Shown: positions 1 to 9,367 of the stretch, one piece after another | How the letters are laid out: the number at the start of each line of letters is the position of its first letter | How positions within the stretch are numbered: the first letter of the stretch is position 1 | Assembly (NCBI GenBank): GCA_025201705.1 | Contig: MU616637.1 | Coordinates: forward strand, 43,552 to 70,955 | From: Dissophora ornata | Taxonomy: Eukaryota > Mortierellomycota > Mortierellomycetes > Mortierellales > Mortierellaceae | DNA: 27,404 nucleotides | Direction of reading: 5' to 3' | Made by a program: the position numbers and the translations under genes | The notes under the pieces: generated by a model | What the model was told of the DNA's origin: nothing | Databases searched by the model: none | What the model saw: the letters and a program-made list of their open reading frames with translations, nothing else

Positions 1-333
1 CAGCACCTTCAGCCGTTGATCTTCCAGCGCTTGGCCAAACTAACGCGACTTGAACACCTGCACTCTGGGGCTGCCGGAAGGCTTTTTCATGGAAAATACC
101 CGGTTCCGCTGCAGTTTCGTCTTGAGAGCGGACTCGATGCTCTATCTAGTTTATGGCGGATGGTTTCTTTTATGACTGGCTACAGCAAGTCCTTGGGCGA
201 AGGGGAGCTACGGTGGATGTTGGTCCACTGGAAAGACCTCAATTCAGTCTCTGCAGACGTGGACATTGACGACGATACGAAAATCGAGCTCCGGAATCTG
301 CTTAAATCCCGCGATATCAAACTTAGGCGTTAA
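1..333 (+). CDS. 3' end of an F-box/leucine-rich protein gene (5' part outside window)
   Basis: The frame is open from base 1, reading QHLQPLIFQRLAKL at the window edge, and stops with TAA at 331-333. That gives the last 110 residues of a protein whose start lies upstream. The sequence matches the C-terminus of the complete F-box gene at 1650-3119 at roughly three residues in four, including the blocks KYPVPLQFRLESGLDALS, ELRWMLVHWK and VDIDDDTKIEL. The F-box itself is not visible, so the family is assigned through the paralogue. The two copies are convergent, and 25 bases from the stop codon onward are identical, so the duplication included some 3' flank. An internal ATG at 16 is unlikely to be the start because homology continues upstream of it. 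Expected role, from the paralogue: substrate receptor of an SCF ubiquitin ligase. Confidence 0.85.
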   Translation, partial: QHLQPLIFQRLAKLTRLEHLHSGAAGRLFHGKYPVPLQFRLESGLDALSSLWRMVSFMTGYSKSLGEGELRWMLVHWKDLNSVSADVDIDDDTKIELRNLLKSRDIKLRR

Positions 334-355
334 CTTGTTTGTGTAAATAAATCTC
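331..355 (+). repeat. 25-bp 3'-flank repeat, inverted copy at 1628-1652
   Basis: The stop codon and the next 22 bases of the left F-box copy are identical, in inverted orientation, to the stop codon and 3' flank of the minus-strand F-box gene. Similarity stops abruptly after AAATCTC. This marks one edge of the duplicated unit and probably lies in the 3' untranslated region. Confidence 0.85.
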
Positions 356-1649
356 TAAAAATCAATCAGCATTTGTAACTACCTGATGGATTGCAAATGA
401 ACATTTAAGGCGATAAAGGCTGTCAACAACGGAGCCATTTCTTACTTGATCACGCCGCATCATCCCGAACCCACCACAATCATGGACGAATGGAGATATG
501 CAAAAGTCCCAGCTTTATGCAGAGCGGGTGTTTGTACACCCGTCTAACTATTCGTGAATCCTAATCTCCTTCGGACTGGTCATAGTCCCGTGGGACTGAA
601 TCTTCATTGCCCTAGTACTTTTTTCTCACATTCAAATATGTCTCCTACGCATGTGTGCAACGAAATGCCACCACAAGATATTAGAACTACCGCTGGAGTC
701 TCTCATATCCATTAATGTCAAGTAGCAGACCCACATTGTTTTTTCCGAGCCATTGTACCTTAAAAAGAAAATTAGATCGATGAGCCTGAGAACATGCATC
801 TGTAGAAAGTCGCAGTCCATAAATTATTTGCGGCACATGTTGTGCTTGCAGCTGTCTTATTACCGTAAAGTTTGAATGCTCTCGATGTAAAGTTGTGTCC
901 TGCATTTCTGCCATAAAAGTGGCATCCGGAGATGCTAATAGTCCTGACACAGTTTGCCTGTGATCTTGTTTCTTATATCTATTGTCGCCAAGAAGATGTT
1001 CGACCGATTACTATCTGATCTCGACATATCATGCCGCCTCCAAACTCATTTTGGAGGCCACGCGATGAGCTGACTGCAGGTTCTGGGTTAAGGAAGTCAG
1101 GTGTGGTAGAAAATTGTCCATTGCATCGCAGCTCTTCGGGTTTATTTAGTATTTGAGTTGAGGGGATAATGTACATTTACGCTCAGGACATCATCCACAT
1201 TTGGCTAGTTGTTGAAGAAAACAGCCTATCTGAAAAGTCACGTTTGTGTAATGGACTGCGCGGCGAGATTCTCACCACTAGCTGAAAGTCGCATGCGCTT
1301 AGACATTGTGTGAGTTGATAAATGGTCGATGATGTTAATGGAAGGAGTGTAGTTTGGTTTAGGCGGGGATGCAGAAGCAGAAGCAGAGGAAAATAAATTT
1401 GAGGGTAGTGATGCCACTGTGGATGTGGCCGAGGTCAAGTATGCTGATCGCTCACGGCTATTAACTGGAATCTGTATATCAAGCGCAAACATGGCGACCG
1501 CAACTCAATTGGACGAGATCCCGCATTTTAGATGCTTGCGCACGAGACGACTGAAGAACTGCAGCTATTAACATTTCAAGCATGTGCAGTAGATATAAAG
1601 CCATTGCCATCGAGTAGTTCTCGTAAGGAGATTTATTTACACAAACAAG
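334..1649. other. intergenic spacer between two convergent F-box paralogues
   Basis: About 1.3 kb with no convincing gene. Frames on both strands are short (under 100 codons), lack recognisable motifs and show no splice-linked continuation. The spacer begins and ends with the shared 3' flank of the two F-box copies (331-355 and, inverted, 1628-1652). Small hairpins occur at 525-542 (CGGGTG, six-base loop, CACCCG) and 584-597 (AGTCCC/GGGACT). No transposase relic or terminal repeat was recognised. Confidence 0.5.
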
Positions 1650-3119
1650 TTATCGCCGCAGGCCAATGCCGCGGGATTTCAGAAGATTCTCGAGCTCAAT
1701 TTTCGTATCGTCGTCAATATCCACTTCTGCAGAGACTGATACGAGTTCTTTCCAGTGGACCAGCATCCACCGTAGCTCATCTTCGCCTAAGGACTGACTG
1801 CGGCCTCTTGTGGTGAAACGATTCATCCGCCATAAACCAGATAGCGCATCGAGACCACTCTCAAGACGAAACTGCAACGGAACCGGGTATTTTTTCTGAA
1901 AAGAAGCTCTGGCAGTCCCAGAGTAAAGGTATTCAAGTCGCTTTAGTTTGGCCAGGCGCTCGAAGATCAACGGCTGGAGGTGCTGCTCCCTATCACTGAA
2001 CATGAAGCAGATGGTCAAACTCTCCAAAGATAGACAAACCCAAGGCTTCCCTTCTATAACGTCCTTGGCCAGAACACCGCCGCCTTCGAGCATCTTCAAT
2101 GCTGGACAAGAACACAAGATATTCTGAAGCAGTTTGGAGGTCGCCTCGCCACTGGTTTCGACCTGCAGCTCCACAAGGTTGTGGAAATGACGCTGTAGAG
2201 CCTGGAAGGTGAGAGGGCTAAACATTTCGTCCAAATCGATCTTTTTAACACGCTGCATCCCCTCGATGATCAGGCATGTGTCCTCTTCCGTCCATTGTCC
2301 ATCCATCCTCAAGTTCGTCAGTCTTGGCCACCTCTTGCGTGCAACTTCTTTGGCGAACTCTTCGAAATAAGGGCCTCCCATAGCTCCGTCGCCCTCATGG
2401 CCATTCTCCAAATCTACGGTTAAAATATAGTACCATGTAAGGTCCTCCAGGTTCGGACATGCAGAGATAAAACGGAACTGCTCTTCCTGCTCCATGCCGT
2501 CCACACCGTACAGCTGTAATTCCCGGACATTCTGGAAACACATTGAGGCATCGGGGGTGGTCCCTTGAGGAAATGATACGTGCTCGAGTAGCAGACTTTC
2601 TAGATTTTCGCAGATTGTCCAGAACCTGACAATGTCGTCCTCTTGAATAATGGACCTTCCCAGGCTCAGTTCTCTCAGATGCGGAAGCTTCAGCAACACT
2701 TTCCACACACGATAGTCAATGTCATTATTGAGATTCCAGAGGTGTAACTTGACCAAAGACTGGTTCCGCCTGATAAATGGCGCTGGGTATTTTGCTGGAG
2801 AAGGTGTTGTGCCATTGAAAAGACGGAAATTCAGAGTTTGCATCCGAGGGAAGGCAAAGGGGTAGTTCCCTGGCCAGTCATTGATGTAGAGATCCTTGAT
2901 GAGGTGGCGGTGGGAGCGCAGAACCTTAGGCGTGAGTGCATCTTGAGATGGTTCAGCCCTGCTGGACTTGTCCACGGACACGTCTTTCCATACAAGAGGT
3001 AGAAATATATCGTGCCAGGACCAGCAGACACGAAGACAGCGGACAAGGTCGGGTTTCTTGAGGTGCTCTGCTATTGACAGTGTGATCTCGGGTAGGTTGA
3101 GGGGATTGAACTTGTTCAT
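1650..3119 (-). CDS. F-box / leucine-rich repeat-like protein (copy 1), 489 aa
   Basis: A single uninterrupted frame of 489 codons. The N-terminus (NPLNLPEITLSIAEHL, then RCLRVCWSWHDIFLPLVW, residues about 5-45) has the spacing and hydrophobic pattern of an F-box, which binds SKP1 in SCF ubiquitin ligases. The rest is irregular leucine-rich sequence with repeated L..L.L pieces, as in fungal F-box/LRR receptors that choose substrates. The ending (EQHLQPLIFERLAKL..RLE..., LRWMLVHWKEL) is shared with the other F-box genes of the window, so they form one family. The start at 3117-3119 puts the F-box right at the N-terminus, as in the copies at 9977 and 12275. It is divergent from ELP2, with 372 bp between start codons. 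The substrate cannot be told from sequence. Confidence 0.85.
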   Translation of the reverse strand: MNKFNPLNLPEITLSIAEHLKKPDLVRCLRVCWSWHDIFLPLVWKDVSVDKSSRAEPSQDALTPKVLRSHRHLIKDLYINDWPGNYPFAFPRMQTLNFRLFNGTTPSPAKYPAPFIRRNQSLVKLHLWNLNNDIDYRVWKVLLKLPHLRELSLGRSIIQEDDIVRFWTICENLESLLLEHVSFPQGTTPDASMCFQNVRELQLYGVDGMEQEEQFRFISACPNLEDLTWYYILTVDLENGHEGDGAMGGPYFEEFAKEVARKRWPRLTNLRMDGQWTEEDTCLIIEGMQRVKKIDLDEMFSPLTFQALQRHFHNLVELQVETSGEATSKLLQNILCSCPALKMLEGGGVLAKDVIEGKPWVCLSLESLTICFMFSDREQHLQPLIFERLAKLKRLEYLYSGTARASFQKKYPVPLQFRLESGLDALSGLWRMNRFTTRGRSQSLGEDELRWMLVHWKELVSVSAEVDIDDDTKIELENLLKSRGIGLRR

Positions 3120-3491
3120 GGTGGAATGTAGATGTTGGTAAGGAAGTGATGGAGGAATTGCATGAACAACAGGTTTGCTGGTGGTGTGCCTTCGCCAAGG
3201 ACGTTGCTGTACGAACGTCCAGCTACATCGGCGGTGGAACCATGCAATATGGATAATATGCCGCGAATGTTAATGCCTTTCGATAAATGTCAAACTCAAA
3301 AAGATAAAACGCTTCATGAAACCTCCGTTTGGCAATGAGCCGTCACTAGACATGATTTGTTTTTTTTTCTTTGTTTGGAGGCGCAAGTACGATATTTCAG
3401 CACCTTTCTTCAACGACTCTTCCTCGCCAGCAACGAAACGGTTAATAGTGACTGGAGCGGAGAAAAGAACGCGTAAACGAACAGCAGCAAT
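3120..3491. promoter_or_regulatory. divergent promoter region, F-box copy 1 / ELP2
   Basis: These 372 bp separate the start codons of the minus-strand F-box gene and plus-strand ELP2, so both promoters must lie here or extend into the neighbouring genes. There is a T-run at 3361-3369. No clear TATA box or convincing coding frame was seen. Confidence 0.5.
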
Positions 3492-6400
3492 ATGGAAGTT
3501 ACGCAAGAATACATCAGTGTTGGATGCAACAGACTCACGCAGGCACTTGCTTGGGGCATTGATGGCCTTGCCGCATTTGGAGCTCATTATGCCGTTGCAT
3601 TGTATTACCCCATGGTAAGAGAGCAGCCACCGAAAAAAGCAACCGACCTTCGAGTACCTTCATTATTATGCATGATCAAATTGCTTATACATTAGGATTT
3701 TTAATTGGAATACAGGACTCGGCCAGAAGAGGCGTCCGTGCCACACTGCAAGGCCACACAGCTCGCGTCAATTGCGTTGCCTTTCTGAACCGAGGTCATG
3801 AACTCGGCCAGAAGAACGTGGCGATCGTCTCTGGATCTGCTGATAAGACGGCCAGAGTATGGAAGAGACAGGGCGATAACAACTGGACTTGCTCCGCCGT
3901 TTTGGAAGGTCACACCGGATCAGTCGTCACGATTGGAGTTGTTAGAGCAAAGTCGATTCAGGGACAGAAGGACTTGTTGGCGACAGGTTCTGGCGATGGC
4001 ACTATCAAGATCTGGGAGCGCACAGAAGTTGATGGAAGCAAAGGTAACACTCAATTGCTCGTACCTCCCTTTGTTCTTGACACGTAAGACTCGTCTCCAA
4101 TGGTGCGACCAGGCGAATTGAGGAACTGATCATGGTTGTCACTTTGGGGGATTCCTTTTAGATGAAGTCTCTTGTATACAGACCATTCAAGTTGGCAAGA
4201 AGTACGCGCAATCAATCACCATCTCGTACCTCCCCAAGACAACTGTGCCAGTCATGGCTGTTGGAAGCACAGATAACAGGATTAGCATCTATGTGATGCA
4301 GTCCAAGCAGGTTCGCTACGATCGTCCTTTAGTCAACCTGCCGCAGCTGGCTAACACTGTATCAGGGATTATCGCTTATTAATATATATCCATCGACTGC
4401 GTTATTTCTAGTTCGAGAAAGTTCTTTCACTTCAGGGACACGATAATTGGGTGCGTTCATTGGACTTTGCCACTTTCACCAAGGAGGTTGGGGCGTCTGA
4501 GGAAGACTCAAGAGTAGTCGAGAGTGATAATGCCAAGAGCACCTCGCACCATCACACATTGCAAGACGGAGATTTACTTCTCGCTTCTGGATCACAGGAC
4601 AAGTACATTCGTCTTTGGAGGATAGCGGCGGTTGAAAAACCCGAGGAGGCACAGGATGACGCGGCGCAGTCAAGTTCTGAAGGTGCCTTGACCCAAGATA
4701 TGCTGAAGAGCCTTGAGGAAATGTCAAAGTCAGGAACGCAGCTCAGCACAAAGGCGCACATCATAGAGGTGGTCCTTGATTCTTCAGAGACCAGAGGATT
4801 TTCAGTGATCTTTGAGGCGTTGTTGTTGGGTCACGATGACTGGGTCTATACCATCAATTGGCAGCCACCCATGCTGCTGAACGGCAAATACCACCAGCCC
4901 ATGAGCCTACTCTCAGCCTCAACCGACAAGAGTATGATGATCTGGAAACCGGACGAGTCCACAGGAGTATGGATCAATAACACGCAAATGGGTGAGGTTG
5001 GTGGTAACACCATTGGGTTCTATGGTGGACTTTTCGGACCTGATGGGCGGTGGATTCTGGCATATGGGTACAACGGCGCGTTCCATATCTGGAAGAATGA
5101 AGGCAATGAGATTGGAGGTATGAGGACAGATCCACGGTTTATTTTTGAAGGCTCTTAAGGTTGTGTAGGCCATTCTTGAGTTAACCAATGTACTTGTCTC
5201 TGCCTGTAACCATAATCAGATCGCTGGGTGCCACAAGTCCCCGCCAGTGGGCACTACGCTTCAGTTCAGGACTTGACCTGGGATCCCACCCATACGTATA
5301 TGGTTTCTGTCTCTCTTGATCAAACAGCACGCCTGTTTTCACCCTGGAAGCACTTAGACGATGCGACGGGAGCCGGCGTTACAACATGGCACGAAATTGC
5401 CCGCCCTCAGATCCACGGTTATGACGCCCAGTGCATTGCCTTTTCCAACAAGTGGACGTTTGTGAGTGGATCAGACGAAAAGGTCCTCCGAGTCTTTGAT
5501 GCCCCCCAGACGTTTGTCCGATCATTGGCATGCCTCACCGGAAACGATGATATCCTCGCGGACGAGAGTTCGCGCCCTGTCGGAGCCAACCTACCGGCAC
5601 TGGGACTGTCAAACAAGGCGGTTTTCGAGAATGATATTGCATCAATGGTGGAGGCCCAGGAATCGGAAGACTATCTTTCACAGCAGGCATTTGTCTCAAC
5701 AGGCGCTACACCCACATCCTTGATCGAGACCATGACTCACCCGCCCTTTGAGGAGCATCTGTTACAGCATACACTGTGGCCCGAGGTCGAAAAGCTGTTT
5801 GGACATGGATATGAGCTCATGTGTGTGGATGCGTCGCATGACGGAAAGTGGGTGGCATCGGCGTGTAAGGCCCACACGCCTGATCAAGCCGGTGTCCGGT
5901 TGTTTGATGCAAAGACGTGGAAGCAGACACCTACACCTTTGGTATCTCATACTCTGACAGTGACCAAGGTCAAGTTTTCGCACAACGACAAGTACCTTCT
6001 GAGCATTTCCAGGGATCGCCTGTGGAGTCTTTTTGAGAGAGTCGAGGATCCAAATGGTAAGATCTTTTTTTTCGATACGCGTCGATGCACCTTTGAGCTG
6101 CAAATACGCTCTTTATACGATATTCTAACCTCTGTTATTCTCTCGTCACTCATGCAGCTGCCGATCCTTATAAATTGGTGGTCAGCAACAAGGCTCATGC
6201 GCGAATCCTTTGGGACTGCTCCTGGTCTCATGATGACTCTTTGTTCGCGACAGGATCGCGCGATAAGACCATCAAGGTCTGGGCTGCGACCTCGTGGTCG
6301 ACAAGTGTTGCTACCATCAAGTTGCCCGAAGCCGTGACCGCTGTGGAATTCGCACCCCAGGTTCCTGGTCGCGAGGAGAAGGCCAAGGAACATATCCTGG

Positions 6401-6766
6401 CTGCGGGATTGGAAGATGGAAGAATCTTTTTGTTCCGGTGTTTGGCGGAAAGTCCACAAGAATGGACTCCTCTCGGAGAGATCAAGCGCGAGTAAGTTTT
6501 CTCCTGCAGTGCAAAAGAAGTGTGAATTATCTGATTGGATCTAGTGTTCCCTAGCTGTCCAATGCACTAAACCTTGACATTATCTCTTTCCCTCTCTCTC
6601 TCTCTCTCTCTTTTTCTTAATAAGATTCACACACACGGGTACTGTCAATGGATTGTCTTGGAGGCTGGCCAAGGGTGAAACAGGTGCCCTGACAAAGCTG
6701 CAGCTTGCCAGTTGCGGTGTTGATCACTCTGTAAGACTCTTTAATGTCACCCTGCCACTGCCATAG
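3492..6766 (+). CDS. ELP2: Elongator complex subunit 2 (WD40 protein), 7 exons, 872 aa
   Basis: Exons by frame and GT-AG consensus: 3492-3614, 3716-4043, 4162-4310, 4412-5117, 5220-6056, 6158-6491, 6625-6766 (stop TAG at 6764). The product is a double WD40-propeller scaffold of Elongator, the complex that makes cm5U-type modifications on wobble uridine of tRNAs. Its N-terminus (EYISVGCNRLTQ, then AFGAHYAVALY) follows the Elp2 pattern. WD repeats are plain: GHTARVNCVAF...SGSADKTARVWK (about 50-90), GHTGSVV...GSGDGTIKIWE, GHDNWVRSLDF, GHDDWVYTINW. The Elp2-specific block STDKSMMIWKPDESTGVW followed by GEVGGNTIGFYGG lies near residues 370-406. Later repeats include SGHYASVQDLTWDP, GHGYELMCVDASHDG, KAHARILWDCSWSHD and, in the last exon, THTGTVNGLSWR. 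The length is slightly above yeast and human Elp2 (about 790-830). The exon 3/4 donor (GTTCGC) is weak, but it keeps frame and homology. Confidence 0.93.
6590..6616. repeat. CT microsatellite in the last ELP2 intron
   Basis: An uninterrupted CT run followed by T's lies within intron 6492-6624, just before the acceptor TTAATAAG. It probably serves as the polypyrimidine tract, and its length likely explains why this is the longest ELP2 intron (133 nt). Confidence 0.8.
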
Positions 6767-7049
6767 ATACTATAGAGAAATAAAAATAAGAATAAAAATA
6801 TGCTTTTGAAGCGAAACTGCATGCAGCTCTGAAAAGTTGCAGGGCCAAGATTAACATCAGCTTCTCAGGGCTTGGGGTTTGGCCCTCGGAAGATGGATGG
6901 GCTCTATCGCAATAAGGGGCTGAGAACCTCACCCTTGGAACCTCACCCTTGGCATGAAAATTCAGGCCTGATTTACAAGAAATTAATGCGATCGCCGCCT
7001 GATTTTTTTTTTTTGGGCTTTAAAACGGGGGATAGCAACCGTGGATTTA
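6767..7049. other. intergenic, ELP2 3' region
   Basis: No gene is seen between the ELP2 stop and the truncated F-box copy. An A/T-rich stretch at 6775-6805 could carry polyadenylation signals. A short imperfect direct repeat (CCTCACCCTTGG, twice) lies at about 6928-6953, and there is a T-run at about 7003-7014. Confidence 0.5.
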
Positions 7050-7151
7050 TTATCTTGTTCGTAAAGAACACATCCAAGGGTCCGAAATGTCAAGATAGCG
7101 AGCGATACAAAGCCTTATCTCTGACAAGTCGAGAGCGCGCAGTTTGTCCAT
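7050..7151 (-). pseudogene. truncated F-box gene copy, N-terminal 33 codons
   Basis: The minus frame from ATG at 7149-7151 reads MDKLRALDLSEIRLCIARYL and then stops after 33 codons. It is almost the same as the start of the F-box gene at 9977-11473 (MEKLRALDLPEIRLCIARYL). Similarity ends after about DIS/NIY, and the following DPWMCSLRTR is unrelated. The leader upstream of the ATG (to about 7250) is also duplicated, including the GAGGAATG-type repeats. So this is the 5' end of a family member broken inside the F-box. It cannot make a working F-box, and whether it is transcribed is unknown. Confidence 0.8.
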
Positions 7152-7250
7152 AGGGAGGATAAGACAAGGAGTAGCAGTAGAATGTCGACCAGCAGACGAG
7201 TGAATTGTTTCAGAGAGGAATGGGAGGAATGCGAGGAATGAGAATTGGGG
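7152..7250 (-). repeat. duplicated F-box 5' leader, counterpart at about 11474-11578
   Basis: Reading away from the start codon, both leaders share CATAGGGAGG, ACAAGGAG, ACCAGCAG, GCGAGTGAATTGT-like and GAGAGGAAT blocks, then a short run of nine-base GGAATGxGA units. Similarity fades past about 7247, where the likely transposon-related sequence begins. Confidence 0.75.
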
Positions 7251-7401
7251 CTCAAACTTTGGCCGAGTAAACCATTTCCCAAATAAACGCATTCAAACCT
7301 TTTGAGCCCAGCGCGTCGGCAGGTCGATATTTGTGGCTTAAACGTATATCCCTTTCTCGAAAACGCGTTTCAAGTGAAAAACATGAAAAACATCATTCGC
7401 C

Positions 7402-8804
7402 ATGGATCCAAGTTCGCGCGTTGAATCTCGCTCACCACCGCCAGGAATCGCTCCTGATCTCAAAAAGAAGCGAGCAAGAATCCCTGTAGCTGCTGGCAAT
7501 AAGGGGGAGTCCGTAGCCGCACCAAGAGATTTTGGACCAAATTTAGCCTCAAGAGCTTCAGGAGCCTCGGGAACATCTAGACGGCGAGCGAAGGAGCGTT
7601 TTGAAAATGAAGATCTTGCGGTTATCATCACTTGGCTGGAACACCCACCAAACTATGCCAGCATCTACGGAACTCATGTAAATCACGTAGAAGCAGCTCC
7701 ATGGTATCCAGTGGTGACTAAAACCAAGGGCTGGGAAGACCTGGCAACACATTTCAACAAACAAAGTAAAGGATATTGGAATATATCAAGCAGAAACATG
7801 CAGGACCGATTCTCCAGGTTCAGGAACACTTACAAAGATGCACGAGAAATTATCAAATCTCCAGGATTCGGGATAACGGATACAGACAGGGCGAATGGGA
7901 TCCACAGACTGGAGCACAAAAGGGAGAGTCTGTGCTTCGCATTCGACAGGATGGAGGCGATATTTGCGACAAAAGATCCACTGAGAGAAATTCACCAGTC
8001 TCTTGCTGTGGGTTTCAGGGGCCGAACTACTCGTCAGCTCCCAGATGATGATGAAGGCGGAGGGGTTGGAGTAGATGACGGAAGTGGAGAGGTCGAAGAC
8101 GATGTTGAGCAGACTGAAGTAAAGGAGGACGACAGCTATGAAGACGTGGATGTGATTGGGCATGGATATCTCAACAGCGATTACGCGGCAGATGACATTG
8201 AGGTTGGGGCAATACCGGGGGTTGGAGTGGATGACGGAGGTAGAGAGGTCGAAAGCTATGAAGACGTGAATGTGATTGGGCGTGGATATCTCGACAGCAA
8301 TTACGAGGAAGATGACATTGGGGTTGGGGCAATTCCGGACACTATCAGCGACCCGGGCTGCAGGATCGAAAACGAAATCGCCTCTGTCACATCCCGAGGT
8401 TCTAGTCAGCGCAAACGAACAGCTTCGGTGTCCTCATCCACCTCGAACAGAAAGGCACCTCATAAACTCAATACTAGCCAGTTTAAAGAAAAAGGGTCCT
8501 CTACAACTGCACTTGTTGACTCAGTTGAGAAGAGGGTCGAAGTTAAACAACTATTTTGTTGTTATTATTATTTATCGTATCGTATTTGTTTATTTTGGGA
8601 TCTGTTGTCTAACACTTTATTCAAGCATTGAAGTCTATTGAGACTTTAAAATTAGAGTGGGAAAAGGAGAGATACGAATCTGAAAAACTCGAGAGGAAAA
8701 AAGAAAAAAAACGTGACGCCAAGGTGCTTCTGATGAATGCTGCTATAAACAACGGGAAATCGGTAGAGGATATCGAGAAGTTGTTGAAAATGTTAGATGA
8801 TTAA
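7402..8804 (+). CDS. MYB/SANT-like DNA-binding protein, probable accessory protein of a PIF/Harbinger-type transposon, 436 aa
   Basis: Two exons, 7402-8541 and 8634-8804. The intron (GTTAAA...GAAG) is inferred because the frame after the acceptor stays open for 56 codons with a strongly helical charged tail (KLEWEKERYESEKLERKKEKK), then TAA. Residues about 70-190 form a tryptophan-spaced helical domain (ITWLEHPPNY..., W..L..HFNKQSKGYWNIS, RNMQDRFSRFRNTYKDAREI), as in MYB/SANT or trihelix-like proteins. Basic clusters KKKRAR (21-26) and RRRAKER (60-66) look like nuclear localisation signals. Residues 221-313 are acidic, with two tandem copies of a block containing SYEDVxVIGxGYL. Harbinger elements typically encode such a protein beside a DDE transposase, and a transposase relic follows 19 bp downstream in convergent orientation. 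This copy has no stop or frameshift, so it may be recently active or co-opted. It could also be an unrelated host regulator. Confidence 0.75.
8062..8340 (+). repeat. in-frame tandem duplication in the acidic region of the MYB/SANT-like gene
   Basis: The DNA blocks GTTGGAGTxGATGACGGA and AGCTATGAAGACGTG each occur twice. The two copies run about 8065-8218 and 8221-8340, differ by scattered substitutions, and the second is shorter. Encoded copies carry VGVDDG, SYEDV, VIGxGYL and DDIxVGAIP. The reading frame is kept. Confidence 0.85.
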
Positions 8805-8823
8805 AATCCTATTCTCTTAAACA

Positions 8824-9367
8824 CTATACCACGATTGGTCTCAAGTTCACGTTCTCCCGGAATGTCACAGCACTATTTCCCCCACCCCCATCTGCGATGG
8901 GTATCTCTTGATCCTTTTCCTCAATGTAAAGGATATCCCAGACATCGCCAAGGGACGCAAGCATGTTATACAACACACAGCATGCAAGCAGACCAATACA
9001 ATGTGCTTTGCGAACGCGAGACTTTGACAAACAACACATGAGATCAGTATTATCACGGGTATTTGTAGCAGGTACCTTGTATGCAGGAATGTAGTTCCCT
9101 GTTAGCCCAAATACAGAGTCTGCCAGGAGGTACTCTCCTGGTGAGAAATGTAACTGAGGATGTTTTTATAACGACATACACTTGAACACTGTCGAATTAG
9201 CACAAGAACCTGGACAGTCAGCATGCATTGCATTGAGATTGAGTAGCCTAGTCATGTATTATCATGTGCTCATGGACAAGGATACTGGTACCTTTTCTTC
9301 TGGTGAAAGTAAACTTCACCGTCAAGTGCTGGTTTCTGTTAGAGAGGGATGGCTGTACCATCCAGTG
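8824..9367 (-). pseudogene. decayed PIF/Harbinger-type (DDE_Tnp_4-like) transposase
   Basis: Read on the minus strand from 9367, several frames together recover family blocks: DGTAIPL (first catalytic Asp), then DGEVYFHQKKRY, YSISMQCM, DCPGSCANSTVF, PQLHFSPGEYLLADSVFG (second catalytic Asp), NYIPAYKVP, and the tail IGLLACCVLYNML, ending with a stop at 8824-8826. At least two frameshifts and an in-frame TAA (just before KHPQLHFS) break it. The stretch between AYKVP and the tail is too short: the segment that usually carries the catalytic Glu and the RW helix is missing. Its 5' part ends at the GTTAACC repeat array. The copy cannot make an active enzyme. Assignment is by recognised family motifs, not by a search. 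Confidence 0.8.

Noticed and set aside
1238..1492. 84-codon minus-strand frame with a Ser/Ala-rich middle.
   Set aside because: No motif, no conserved neighbour or splice partner, and similar frames are expected by chance in this spacer.
8542..8631. Continuation of the MYB/SANT frame to a stop at 8629-8631.
   Set aside because: The residues become Phe/Tyr/Cys-rich after a GTTAAA donor. Splicing to 8634 restores a charged helical tail in phase 0.
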